Counted from the first letter of the stretch, positions 24,179 to 37,120 are shown. The stretch is DNA of 64,000 nucleotides from Polydactylus sextarius (GCA_016801845.1 CM028912.1:5629001-5693000); one strand, 5' to 3'. A program made the numbers and translations. Notes: generated from the sequence alone by a model not told the origin.

Positions 24179-26158
24179 ATAAAAGTACTGTTGAACTGCT
24201 TTACTATGAAATAAAATAGAGATATGATACAGTCTTGTGTCCAACTGATTTATTTTGTTTAAATAGCATTGTAGTGCTGCTGTTTGCATTTCTTCAGTTA
24301 CTTTAATTCAAGGTTGACATTGATGTACCAGATTGCAGAGTGAACAATATAATGCTTGATCTTATAATAATAAATGTATTCAAGAATGTTCTTTAAAAAA
24401 AGATGTGATCGACATCCCTGCCTGACTGCCATGTCTCTCCGTGTTTATTTTGTCTTCCCAAAAAATAACTGAAATGACAAGTATTTTGGTCTCTTGTGTA
24501 ACTGTGCACAGAGTTATTATACGCAGATGAGGGGGAACAGTGGATTCTGGGAGCTGCTGAGGTGGCTGTGGAGATGGGTCAAAAGGAGCTGATGGAGCAG
24601 ATGGCAGTGAGGTGACCCTGCAGGCTGCCTATCTGTTCCTCAGTTGCCTCATGTAAATCTCAGCCCTATATGTGTCACCTACCAGTGTGTTTACACACCT
24701 GGATAGACCTGAGGCTACTATACAGTGAGGTGAAAAGAAAAAAGAAACTAGATATATCCAGTTGGATTATTCGCTGCATGCTGATTGTAATGTGCCAGGA
24801 CTGTGTTAATCCTGTCCCTCAGGTGCGCGTCCACCTGCTTTGGCTCTTCCCTGCAGTTGACTGGGTTAGTCTTGTCCTCCTCTGACAGAGGAACAGAATG
24901 GACACCAGGCCACTAGGGCTTCCCTCTGAATCGCCTGCAGAGATCGGCGCTGATTAGAGAGCTAATCCTCTGTTATTGCTGTAGGACTTGCTGCTGGATG
25001 TTTTGATGGTCAGTATTTGCCACCGCTGAGAATGTTTTTCTGTATTTCCTGGTCATCTGTCGCACATCTTCCTTGTCGATTCCGCCTGTACCTATCTTCT
25101 TAAGCTTCACATAGTTGTGTTTATTGTACGTTATACTCTTTTTTTAGCAGGAATTACTTCTTTATCACCACTCCACCGCTGGGCTCTGTTATCTGAGGCG
25201 GACAGGAAAGTGTGGGCACTGTATGAGAGCGAGTTTTGCCTGCCTGTTAGATTGTTAGACCATTTGCTACGTTCAACAGCCTGTGTATGTGTTTGTACGA
25301 ATACTTCTGTGTGTATGTGTTTGTGTGCAACACCAGGTACACCAGAGCGGATGCCGATTTTGCACACGGGCAGACGTTAAGCACCGGCCTGCATTATTGA
25401 ATGTGTACACGCTGTTTCTGAGCTGAGCCCTGATGGAAGAACAGTGTAGTGTACACTCTACCCATTGGGGAACATCAAAGTTCACAGTGATATTATCCAA
25501 GATACACTGCAAAAAACACACATACAAGCTGCCAGGGAGAGAGGCAGGGGCATAAGTTAGGTTGAGCACTGAGGAAAACAGGCTAAGAAAAGAATTGGCA
25601 AGAATTACTGAAGGGTAAAAAACAGTGTGGTTGGGGCCAATTCTGGGACGGTGACAAAAAGATGAAAAGATGACAAGGAGGGAGAAAGGGGCCACATTTC
25701 TTGCTGAGATAGAATGACAGAAAATAACACTCTGTGCTATAGTGAAAGAGGTTTAAGAGTCAGACAGATGAGAAGAGTGAGCTGTTGTGTTGTGCGATGG
25801 CACAAAACAGACCGTGCTAAGCTACACCTACTCAGATCGTTGATACCACAGATGAAGTTGAGGTTGGACTGATGCTGGTTAGACTGTAAGTGTGAACACA
25901 AGGATCCTCTCTCCCCCCTTCACGTTCTCCTCTCTGTGCTCTTCTTCTGTCCTTTCATTGTCCACTGTCCTTTGTCCTTTTTCACCATCATCTATGTTTC
26001 TTTCCACTTCTTATGCAGCTGAGGTCCCAGCGGCCAACGTTCAGCGTCTGCTTACGAAACAAACACAGACATACACATGGCTAGTCCTCCCAGTTATACA
26101 TGCTCATTTGAACTTTGAATTACATCACAAGTGTACACACCTTCATATTTTTATTTAC

Positions 26159-26181
26159 GTGTGTGTGTGTGTGTGTGTGTT
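26159..26181. repeat. (GT)n microsatellite
   Basis: About 11 GT units, followed within 30 bases by a short CT/CA stretch. Confidence 0.95.
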
Positions 26182-26728
26182 CCCTCACAGCCACATAACT
26201 GCTCTCTCTCTCACACACACCTGAAGATGCCTGTCTTCTCTACCAGTACATTCAAATAAACATCCATGCAACAAACAAGCATGCACACATTCAAACACTG
26301 ACTTCCATGGGTTTGGATCATGCTGATCCACTTTCTCACTTGCAGAGCGTTTGCACACAAACACAGTTCTATCTATTAGGAATTCATCAGGTTTTGCTTA
26401 TGTCTTTGTTCTTAAAGTGTGTGTTACTTCTGAAGATTAAATTAAAATTATTTGATCACTGCCCCATGAATCATGCTCTTTACTCTGAGCACAACTTTTT
26501 TGGCACTGAACATCTGGCAGTGGTAAAGTTGGAAGAGTCATATCGGACCGTAACATGATGGAGTGCAGCACACCATATGTGTCACAGTTCCCCACGGACA
26601 GTGAGGAGCAGTGATTGGGCAAGTTGTTTGTGTGAGTTTGTAGTGAGTTATGTTAGAGAGAGAAGCCAGAAGTTTTGCTGCTACTGTGTCCACTTTATCA
26701 GCGTAATTGCTTTCATTTAGTTTCATTA

Positions 26729-27226
26729 AAGGTGACAGAGAATCAAAATACGTTTTTACCTTGTCTTTGTTGAAGAACGTGTGTCGTCCAGCCACATTCA
26801 GGAACACATGAAAAGTGCTAAAATTTCTGAACATCTTCTTTTCATAGAAATTCCTCTTTTAGAAATGTCCACTAGAAAATGAGTCAGTTTCAAATATGGT
26901 TGTATGTGATGTAAAATGTATCTCACTGCCCCCCCCCCCCACTGTGATATCAAATAGCTGTAAAAAGATGGTGTGTCTATGATACAAAGCCAGCAAAGGT
27001 ACATTCATGTGAGTGACAGTGAAGGAGCTAATCAGTGTCAAGTGCTTGCATTTCATAATGATGTTGCCAGTTAAGCCCGAAAAGATGCCAAATAGGTGCA
27101 AAACCATGCATTTAAAATCCCCCACCCCTAAAATAGTTTTCTGAAACAGGTATTTAGGAAGCTTCTAAGACATTAAAGATCCAACCAGAATTTTATTGTG
27201 TATATGTCACATCACAGAACAAGGAT
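26729..27226. repeat. Dispersed repeat family A, copy 2
   Basis: This is the second copy of the repeat at 12337-12670, about 14.4 kb downstream in the same orientation. It has roughly 150 bp extra at about 26898-27049, containing a run of C (from about 26930) and no obvious terminal inverted repeats. The extra sequence may be ancestral and deleted from copy 1. Minus-strand open frames here are by-products of the repeat. Confidence 0.8.
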
Positions 27227-27445
27227 CAAAACCCTGTGAGAGTGACAAAAGTTAATGTTGTCTCAAAACCCAAATATTTCCCATCATTAAATTATCACTA
27301 TTTTCCTCAATATAGAGTCCATGAATTTGACGATGAAATTCATGTTTTCGTGTTTGTGATTATGTATAATTGAATTCAAGTGTTTTCAATAGTCTCCTTG
27401 AGTCTGATGCACAGGGGAGACCATTAAATCTTGAGGACACCTTGG

Positions 27446-27460
27446 ACTCTCTTTCTCTCT

Positions 27461-27492
<32 letters not shown>

Positions 27493-27499
27493 TTCTTTC
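27446..27499. repeat. (CT)n microsatellite, imperfect
   Basis: CT repeats with single-unit interruptions (TTT, GT, CG). Confidence 0.93.
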
Positions 27500-29987
27500 C
27501 GTAAACAGCGACCCATAAAAAAACGCTCCTCATCCATTTCAAACACTCTTTCACTTTCCCTGACTGTTTAATTGAACCTCTTGCTGTGAATACAGTTCAA
27601 GTTATTCTATCAACCTGCAGAAAATATAATCCTCATTGAGTGGCTCAGGCATAAATTAAGACAGTCCTAATGAGGTTGCTTTTTAAGTAGAGAATGATAC
27701 ATTATTATATAGCATGGAGGCGCATACTTCCTGAGCAGCCACTTGAAGCTTGACTCAATTAGATACTTTGGCTAATTGATGTGGAGCTACAGTAAAAGGC
27801 CCGTTAAATGTTTGGGGGAGAGGGGATGTGTGGTTGCACACATGCAAATGTTAATACTGTTCCCACGTGCACTCACTCACACACACACTCTCACACACAC
27901 ACATACGGGGAAAACCCCAAGATTTTTTCAGTCTGTTCCCTTCACTCTGTCTGTTTCTTTACCTTCAATTTTTCTAAGTCTTATTTTTAGTCAGATTCAT
28001 CTTTAACTAGTCTCCATGTGGTTCTTATTGAGTAATGAATTGTTAAGTGTATTTTCCACTGGATATTCTGAGAATGAGCAAAGAGCTGAAATGCAAGCTC
28101 TGGCTTTTAATTTCCTCTCTCATAATATTTCACATGGATGTGGATTATTGAAAACTCACAGTGGGAACCCTTCTCTGAACAGCGTGATCACTGCCATGTT
28201 TTATTATTTGATGCTTAGAGAGCTGCCTGGTCAGAAAAGCTTTGACTTGACCACTTGGCCAAGGGAGGCCAATTGTTCTCACTTTTGCCAATGATAACCA
28301 TTTAACAAAGCGTGTGACCACAAGGCAGGAACCTGTCGAGTCATATTTGAGGGATAGGGCACGCACTTCCTGTTGCTTTGAAGTATATCAGCTTTGCCAG
28401 AGGCAGAAGTCTTGGAGAGCACAACAGTGGTGCACAGTGAAAAAGCGTGATGTGGTTTAGGATGAATACAATTGCTTTTATTACCCTGCTCTGGATGACA
28501 CCATGCAGCTCCTCGCTGAGCTTCTCTCATGTGGGAAATGGTCAGGTCTGGAATTGAATTCTGTATACTCAGAGGTGACTTTATAAGGGAATCATACAGG
28601 ATGGTTATTGCACCATCAAAAATGTAATGAAACTGGCTCAAAGGTGACAACAGTACAGAGGAAGGTCACTGTTAATATATGGTGATCTCCTGCAGTACAA
28701 TATAAGAGTTTACCAGCCGTAGAGGAGAACTAAGACTTCTCTAGTCAAGCTTAGCAGTCTTGGGAGACTCACAAGGACTTTTAGTTCACTCAGGTCTCCT
28801 CCCTTCTATTTTTGCCTTTCTGCTCCAGCTTCACCGTCTTTGTTGGTAAAATACTGAAAACCTTTGGGAGCCAATTTCCTGAGACCAAAGGACAATGCAG
28901 ACCTTTGTTCACAACTTCACATGCATGTGCGTGCTTGTGTCTGCCCATGCATGACTGTGAGTGTGAGTGAATGTCCATACGTGCCACATCCAGGTGTATG
29001 CCTGGATTATAGGAACTTACACGCCCTATTCCTGCCTCTGGCTGTATTTCATGCGTCTGATTTGTTCACCTTCGTCACCAATTTGCCGACAGCACATTTA
29101 TTTCTTGCAAATCCCCCCACCCCGACCCCCTTAAATGAGTCGACTAACAGAAAAAGCCCAGTGATCCAAGTATCTCGGCCCTATCCTTAATTCATTAATG
29201 TGCTGTTTCCCAACAGTCAGTCACCCAGAATAATCCATCTGGAAAGTCCAGTGAGCTTTTCCGCCACCAAGCAGAAATGGGATTGTGGATGACTGATCAC
29301 AAAGCTTCTATCCACAGAGTCCCACTCTGTATTAATGTATCAACATGTAGGTCTGCACACACACACACATACACACACAAAGCTTGACTTAGCCTCTCCT
29401 CAATAGCACTTAAACCTACTCACAGTGAAGTCATTTCATACTGACTGTCATGTGTCAAAGGCTTTGACAACACAAACTCAGCCATGCTTGCAATGACTTC
29501 AGAAATCACCCACTACATACTGCATTTTTCACACAATTAGGCATAAGCAGAGGCTCAGTCATTTTCCACTCCATATGTCACAATGTCAGTAACTTTATAC
29601 ATATGCAGTACGTTCCCCCCAAAGGTAAAGAAATGCAGCCTCACTGTCATGTGGTTGAAGAGTTTGCAACTTGTGTCACCTCCTGAGATGATTTCAGCCT
29701 GGTTTGCTGCAGAGAATAGACAATATTTCTACCCTGTGGATGCTCAGACGTCAATGTCATATGTTGAATCACTTTTCTCACAGTGTGTTTGCACAAGAAT
29801 ACCAGCCTGGTCATTCTGGTCCCCTAAAGATAACTATGTCATATTTGTCATACCTGCACATTACCAGCAAAGACACTTGCTTGAACACAAATCTCTTTAC
29901 CCAAGAAAAACTTTACCTAAGTTTCCTACATGTTTGCGGAAATCATCATCAATCTAGGTCATATAATCCAAATCCATTACATGTCTG

Positions 29988-30178
29988 ATTTAGTGGTGGG
30001 CTGTTGGTTCGATCCACAGCTCTTGCTTTGCATTTGTAAAAGTGTCATTCAGCAAGACAGTGGATGGACACCAAGTTTCCATGAAGGTTAAAATAATGTC
30101 TTTCATGGCAATTTGAGTGTGAATAGATGAATGCGAGTCAGAATGTTAGAAGAACAATTTAGAAGTGCATTCCATTTG
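29988..30178 (+). mobile_element. Degenerate tRNA-derived SINE
   Basis: GGTTCGATCC at 30006-30015 is a good RNA polymerase III B-box. Downstream motifs follow the order I remember for a common fish tRNA-derived SINE: AGTGTCATTCAGCAAGACA, ACCAAGTT, GTGTGAATAGATGAATG, then AGAAGTGCATTCCATTTG. The A-box half is decayed. Clear target duplications were not found. Family assignment is from memory. Confidence 0.6.
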
Positions 30179-30714
30179 TCATCTTCCAAGTAGTGAATAG
30201 CGTTCAGTGGCCAACCTGCACAGCCTGCGCTTTTGTCTTGATAGCGTCTCTGTAAATGTTCTCGTGGTAATGGTTGTTGAAGCATTTTGCAGTTCAAATG
30301 CGTTTTGTCCTCATAAATAAATAAAATACCAACAAATAGCAATCAAGTGGTATGGACCATTTACAATATGCAATTATCACATGAATAAACCATAATGATG
30401 TCACAAAATCAATGTGGTCAAGAGGTCATCTTCATTTGAATTTAATCCCAGTCATTTTTAGTCTATTATGCCATTTGTAGCAGGACATAGACATATATTG
30501 GTGCTAATAAAACCTGCTACATAAAACATCTATTTCCAAGTTAACAGCTCACTAGATGCATTTACATGTTTAATTACCTGTTTTTGTCAGTGGTTACTTA
30601 ATTCAAGACTTTGCCTGGTAATGGCAAGCAGAGACTCTTTCCTTTGTTAGGAGTTGCTCCCAATCCACCATATTTTTAATGGTGCCCCCACCTCCCACCC
30701 CCCACCCCACCCTC

Positions 30715-31180
30715 CTTCTCCTGAACCGTGATAATTGATGTATTTCCCATAAAGGACTGGTAATTAAGATAATGAGATTTTCAGAAGCAAGCGTTGCATG
30801 CCAAAATGAGGGGGAGCATGTTTCTTGACTGGTTCATTTTAGCTTTATAAATTTTCCTTTCTATCCAATCTCACACTTTTTTTATTCTCTTCATTTCACC
30901 AGCTTGGCGTTTCTGTCTACTGATGTTTGCCTCCTATCTGTGTTCTCCTTACCACATCTGCTTCCCCTCTCGACTCCCATCCACAGCTTGTCCTCATTTG
31001 TTTGCTCAGTGCATAATTAGCTATAGGATCACCCATTGTGTAATTATGTATAGCAGTTTGATATGTAATTAAAATTGTATCAGTATCCAGTGTAATTTGT
31101 GCTGTGTGATTACCTATTAACAGTGCAAACAGTTGTGCCTAAGAGCCCGTGACCGCCCCTTTCATAGATGTCACTGTGCT
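30715..31180. other. Candidate conserved non-coding stretch with TAATTA-type sites
   Basis: This intron segment has balanced, non-repetitive sequence with several homeodomain-like AT motifs: GTAATTAAGA near 30762, CATAATTAGC near 31013, GTAATTATG near 31040 and GTAATTAAAA near 31066. There is no open frame. The idea that it is a regulatory element is inference from motif density and lack of repeats. Confidence 0.2.
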
Positions 31181-33157
31181 TCTCTGTCAGTATTTACATA
31201 CCAGCAGGTGCCACAGATGAGTAAAAAACAAAAACAAAAACACCTACATACAAAGAACATTAGCACTTTGTCCTATATCTCTTCACTATCGAACTTGTCT
31301 CTGACAGCTTGAGTAATAAGATGTTGTTCAACTTTAAACCAAGCTGCTTTACAAGACCACACGCTTTGTGCTGAATGACTTTAGTGCAGCAACATCGCGT
31401 GGCTTGTTCCTCCCAAATATAGACACTAAAACAGTGCAGGGCTTTTCAAAGAGCTTGTTAGAGAGGTCTTATAATAAAGCAAAAAATAAGAGGGCTTGTG
31501 AGGACACTCTAAGGAAATATCTTCATAAAAGCATTGAGCAACAAACTAGCCTGAATAAGTCGCCTTTGCAAATTCGGCACTAAATAATTAGACTGCCTGA
31601 AAGGTCTGCTATAGGGAGCACCCTCCGCTTTTATTTAATAAATGATTGTTTTCACAGCTGGTTTAGGAAGTGCAGAATTAGTGTTTGCCTCTCTCATTGC
31701 ATATGACTACTTACCTACAATAAAATATAATGCATGAAGATCTTGAAAATGAAAATTAAATGTATAAATTCATTGTACACATGAAAAATACCTGGACCTT
31801 ATATCTAACCTGTTTTATGCCCGTCTGGCTTTATAAGCAGTGCAATATGATTATAATGGTGAAGTTCTGCACTCATATTAATACAGAGGAGGAAATTTCA
31901 CAATATCAAACATGTCATGCTTACTAGCGTTGAAATGTGGGTTACAGTGAGCTTAACTTGCCCCAGTTTTTCTTCACAATGTAATTGCACAGCAAAGTGT
32001 CATGTGCATGACTTGAGTTTTTTCCTCCTATGTAAAGGGGAGCACAGACAGCACTGTAATTATGCAGCTGTTGAACTATAAGTCTACAAGTACAACAGGC
32101 GAGTCTGACTTTTCTTTAGTTCGTATGATGTCTTAAGTGAAGTAAATTGGAGAAAGCACCTTTACCTGATCTGGTGCTGACAAATTTGCAGCTGTCCAGA
32201 TTTTTTAAGCAGCACCGCCATAAACCAAAGCTTATAGTCTGCTAACATGCATTAAAGAACATATGTGTGAGTAAAAACTTCATAAAGATAAAACAAATCC
32301 ACCTGGAGCTCTTTTGATTATGTACATTTAATAGTCTAGACAAGATTTTGATACCGTTTGTTCTAATCCTGACCCCGACATAACGCAGATAAAATGCGAT
32401 CGACCTCACTGCTCTGTGTGGAAGAGCTTTGAGCTTCAGTTCAGAACTAAACCCCCACTGATCCAGTGGAGTTGCTCAGTGGCAATGCTGCATGGCCACA
32501 TGCTGCAGTGGACGCTTGGCTGCTGCGAATATGTGTGACTGTGTGAGGGTGAGGATAGAGATCCCTTTCAATAAAAAAAAAGCTTCTCACGCACTGAAAA
32601 TTGATTTAATCTCTCTGAGTGAGAAGTAAAATTCCACATCTTCTGCATAGACACAACCTCTTTATTTCTCTGCCCTCGTGTCACCATGTAGTCATGTATC
32701 AACAGGACCCACATTTATGTTTTCTCAACCCTTTAACCCTTTAGCGCAGCCTTTCTTGCACAACACACAAAGGCTTTTAACAACAATGAAACTGCTGTAT
32801 TCCCCAGAGGAGAGACTTCAGCAGCATGGTTGACATCCACCGTATGGATGATTAGCATCATTAGAGCATCAGCTGCTCCCTCTCACTCTGACACACACTC
32901 ACTTAGAAGTGGGTCAGATGAATGGGACCCAAGATCTATAGACACTACAGAGCAATGTGTCTGCAAAGAGCATGTGGATCATTTATTTATATTTGAATGG
33001 GAGTTATGAGATAACATCTGTCAATGAAACAAGTGCAACAGAAAGACATTAGTTGAAAACAGTGGAATTTGAAATCATTGTCTATTCTTCTTTGATGTTT
33101 GTAGTGTTTATTTGTTTTCTATCATATTTATGTCTCTGTTTCTTTTCTCCTTTTTAG

Positions 33158-33232
33158 CTCCTTTGACCGACAAGCCGCCAAAGATCCTGTTTCCCTCGGA
33201 AAACAAGATTAGCAATATGGAGCTGCAGCTAG
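33158..33232 (+). CDS. il1rapl1: IL1RAPL1-like receptor, 75-bp exon (Ig2-Ig3 linker)
   Basis: This is a small exon, too short to stand out as an open reading frame. It was found by its splice signals and its protein match. A pyrimidine tract ends TTTTTAG at 33157 and the donor is GTAAGAG from 33233. Joined to the G left over from the exon ending at 2451, it reads APLTDKPPK, then ILFPSENK, and ends MELQL followed by the first base of a Gly-type codon. APLTDKPPK is a hallmark of the linker between Ig2 and Ig3 in IL1RAPL proteins. The exon is phase 1 at both ends and 25 codons long, so its removal would keep the frame. The next expected exon, which should encode the start of Ig3 with a YWMKGEKF-like motif, was not seen downstream and probably lies beyond the window. 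Confidence 0.92.
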
Positions 33233-35326
33233 GTAAGAGCATCATGGGATTTCTTCCAGCGCCAGTCACTACTGTCTGTGTCAAATGACAGGAAATGGAT
33301 GACTTTTCAAATCCTTTCCAACATCCCTCCAGGCAATGAACGCAGATTGATGATGGCACTTTTATTTTCTGGAGGGAAAGAAAAAGGAAAAAAAGAACTA
33401 TTGTAAAAGTGTTTTTTTTTTTTTTTTCATATATGCAAATAGTTGGTGCTAATGTCCCCAAAGCTGTTTTGTCAACAATGGAGAGCCCATATGGTGCCAG
33501 AGTTCTGAACGCCGGCTCGCCACATGGAGAGGCAGCCGCTTTCTGTTGCTGTTGTTTGTCTTCTTTGACTCGGGGTCATGTTGGGCCTATCATGGGTGCA
33601 TACGTGCATGAGCGACTATATGCATGTGGTCGTGTTTGTTAGTTAGTTTTTTGTTTGTTTATTTGTTTTTTCTCTGACAGCATATTGCTTGATTTCTGGG
33701 CACAGTCCGCTGTCCACATGGTGCTTGCCATTCTGTGAATGGCTAATGTGTCTGTCATGGTAAAGCCAATGGGACAAGAGGTCTGGAAACTGGAGATGGA
33801 TTGGATGAGGGTGACATGGGGGGGGGGGTCGGTGGGGACAGAGACAAAGATGGTGCAGTGATTCACCGAGCAGTTACCTTTTGTCTTCTATCTGATGTGA
33901 TTGGAACGCAGGTATAGTACACTGAAAATGTCTCCACCCTTGGCTGATCAAGAGTGAAAAATTGCTGCTGCTGATAAACTGACAAGCACAGCCTCGCGTG
34001 TCGGTGTTCTCACAGCCATGTGTGAACAGGCTGCACAGTACAGCCAGGCAAGCCCCTTCAGCTATTTGCATCATTTGTCTCGATCTTGATTTCACTCTTG
34101 ATTTTGAGGAAAGGGGTTGTTTTGTCCTTTGAAACTGTCTCGCAGTTATTTAAAGCCTCATTGTCAGCTCTGTCTTGTGTTTGCTGTGTTAGTGTTTTCG
34201 TGTGTTGTGGAGGGTTGATGCGCTCTGTGATTTTAGTGCTGCACTTTCATAAAACTGGCAGAGAAAGTTTTGCATCCTTTTACCTGATACTGTACATGCA
34301 TGTATCCATGTCCACTGTGTGTCATGTAATTAGTCTTTAAGCCCAATATAAAATGTGGAAGATAAGTCAGACATCATATACCCCATGACTTAAAAAATGA
34401 TCTAGAGACAGAACATGTAAAAACAGAGAAGCCCCCCCTCTGATGTTACAGAACGAAAATGTCTGGGTGATGTCATGCAGCGAGCCTCCACAGACTCCCA
34501 GCTGAAAGTCTAAAGCACAGACATACTGAGGTAAATATTTTACTGCTGGGCTCCATTTTGTGTGCAGAAAAGTTGTCTCTCTCTCCAGAGGGAGTTTCTC
34601 TTTTATTTAGCTTTATTTATTTATTCTCCTCTTCCTTAATATTTGTTGAGTCATGCCCTAAGCAGCTTTATGGTGCAACGTGGCAGATTTATTGTAGCCA
34701 GAACGTGCATAGAGAGAAGCTGGTCCCTTATGGCGAGTGGGAGAGAGAGTGAAAGAAAGAGATGGGATCCAGTGGAGGCCAGTGGATGGGCAGTAAAATC
34801 AAAGCCGTAAGCAGAGAGATAAATCTGCAACACTGTCGGGAAACACAGACCCACTTCTTCTCCTCTGCTGCTGCTGCATCCAGTTCAAGACTTAGACGGC
34901 CACCATTACTGCCAGCTTTAAACTCTAGACGTAAATAAATAACATATTTTTGCATAATCTCTCGCAAAGGATATACAGTTGTCATCTAAAGGAAAGTGAG
35001 TGAGGATACAAGAACACCGTGGAATTGAAAGCACAATAAATAAATAAATAAAATTAGTTAGTTAGATGACGTCAGAGTGGTCGTAGAGGCAAGAGGGTTG
35101 TGACAGAGAAGAGGATTGTTGAAGGAAAAAGTGACGAAGAAAAGAGAGACAGCAACACCAGAGGGAGTTTTTTTTTTTTTACCCCTTAGGAGAGGGTTGT
35201 CTCATCAGAGTGTCCCCTGCTCTGGTCTCTATGTACATCTTTGCCACTGAGTCTCTCTCTGCACCCAGATCCCAAACCCCAGAGCTACAGACTCATACTG
35301 AACCCCAACTCCACCATCAAATAGCA

Positions 35327-35350
35327 GTGTGTGTGTGTGTGTGTGTGTGT
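35327..35350. repeat. (GT)12 microsatellite
   Basis: Uninterrupted GT units. Confidence 0.95.
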
Positions 35351-37089
35351 CATCACAGATCTAGCTTCAGAGCGTCAGGAGTCTCTGAGGACGTGTGACT
35401 GTGTGAATGTGGGAAGCAGGCTTGCAAATATTACTCCTGGACAACTTGACATTTTCCGTGTTGTTTCAAAGGAGACAAAATGAAGGTTGCGTAGGATGGT
35501 TTGACAGTAGCTATCCAGTCTTTTTTTTTTCTTTCTGCTAGATTTACTGCTGTCCCCCAGTGGTGAGTTGGTGCAATCCACATCCACTTCTTCCAGAAAA
35601 AAGGTGGATGATTCATTTTGCGGGGTTTGAATTTGTGTCTATGTGCTGGAGGGGAGGGGAGGGATACATACAGACACACACACGAATGCACTTATATTAT
35701 GTGACATATTACACATATCTCAGAATTTAAAACACACACACACTCACATGCACAGACTCACTGACAGAGTGTTGATTCCCTCGGGACGATTTGTCATGGA
35801 TTTGCAGTCCCAGAGGGTAGAGAGATTCAACTCACGCTTACGCAGCACTCCACTTTGAGCATCTCTCTTGTCTCGCAAGCTCACCCCTTTCGTCAGACAC
35901 ACACACACACACACACACAGAAATTACACCCTCACAACACTTGGGATGGGCAGGTCATACACACATACACACACATGCGTACACATATGCTTGCTGAGCA
36001 GTCCTCAGTAACCGTGGGATAATTGTAACTGATTGAGGATTTTACTGTCCCCCAAAGCCAGCAGATGGGTGCACTCTAGTGGAAAGGAATTAGAATCCAT
36101 TATTTCAGAGCGCAGGACCCAACAGCATGGGATGGGCAGCAAGAGGGAGATGGCTCTTAAACCTACTTCATTTCAGCATAAACCGTGTAAAGTCACAAAC
36201 TCAGCACACATGTGCTGAGTTTTCACACCGTCTATAGTGGCCATCTGTAACAAACTGACACTGAAAGTTGCTGACCTGCCTGTTTTTCTTGGTGTTTTAG
36301 AAATGTGTTTTTGACAAGTTCAGAAAAAATAGGCAGGCTGTGTAGATATCCCATTCTGATCCCAGGCTTTCCCTGGCCACCAATTACCTCCGTCCTCCTC
36401 CCTCACAATTTGGAAACATCCATCTACTGGACCAAAGAATAGGAGGTTATGTTTTCAGCCGTGACTGTTTATTTGTCAGCAGGATTACACAAAAAAAACT
36501 ATTGAACCAAACTTGATGGAGGGGTGAGTCATGGGACAGGAAATAAGCTATTAAACTGTTTTTCAGGTTAAAAAGAGAGATCCAGGAGTTTTGTAGCACT
36601 TTCCTTCACGTTGTGGGATAAGGCCTCACCAGAAGGATGCTCTCTGCTTAGTGCCATTTCTGTTTTAATTGTATCACTGCAATTTGTGCATCACAGGGCT
36701 TCAGGTAAAGTTTAACTCTAACTGATGTTGACACACAAATTTGCACTGACCAATAACAACCAATGTACCAATTGCACAAGTGAGACTCAACCATAGGACA
36801 AAATGAATAAATGTCAAAAGTAGAGGGACATTTTAAATATGTCTCAATACATTACTGCTACGTTTTGTTTGTTAATGTCAGAAACATTTGGCTCTGAGTT
36901 TCCCTCTTGTGGATGTATTGTTTAACATCCAAGTTAAAGAATAGATATTAAAATGTGGTCACATGGTTCTTTATTATTTAAAATAGATGTATCGATTTAC
37001 CTTCTCAAAGGGAGCATTAGGGAACCTTGACATTCAGTGTAAAACTCACTGAAACACTTCACTTTTCTCTTGTCTCTAACTTCGTATTC

Positions 37090-37120
37090 ATGGAACAAAC
37101 ACTTCTTGTGTTTGTTCCAT
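37090..37120. repeat. Perfect 13-bp stem, 5-base loop hairpin
   Basis: ATGGAACAAACAC (37090-37102) pairs exactly with GTGTTTGTTCCAT (37108-37120) around the loop TTCTT. It is in unique-looking intron sequence, with no link to a gene boundary. Confidence 0.95.

Larger units (their letters stand above)
2452..33157 (+). other. Large intron (30.7 kb) of the IL1RAPL1-like gene
   Basis: The donor is GTAAGT at 2452 and the acceptor is TTTTTAG ending at 33157. I see no nested gene on either strand. Open frames in this interval are short, lack recognisable domains, and often run through microsatellites. The identified contents are listed separately: microsatellites, two copies of one dispersed repeat, a foldback DNA element, a hAT-like remnant with a nested repeat, a decayed SINE, and fragments of another fish repeat near 8.5 kb. 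The stretches 2.5-8.4, 9.2-12.0, 17.2-20.3, 24.2-26.7 and 27.3-29.9 kb show only unique-looking AT-rich intron sequence and simple repeats by eye. Confidence 0.85.

Noticed and set aside
25273..25695. 140-codon minus-strand open frame
   Set aside because: No recognisable domain; its C-terminal part is CA-repeat-derived His/Thr sequence; no splice context.
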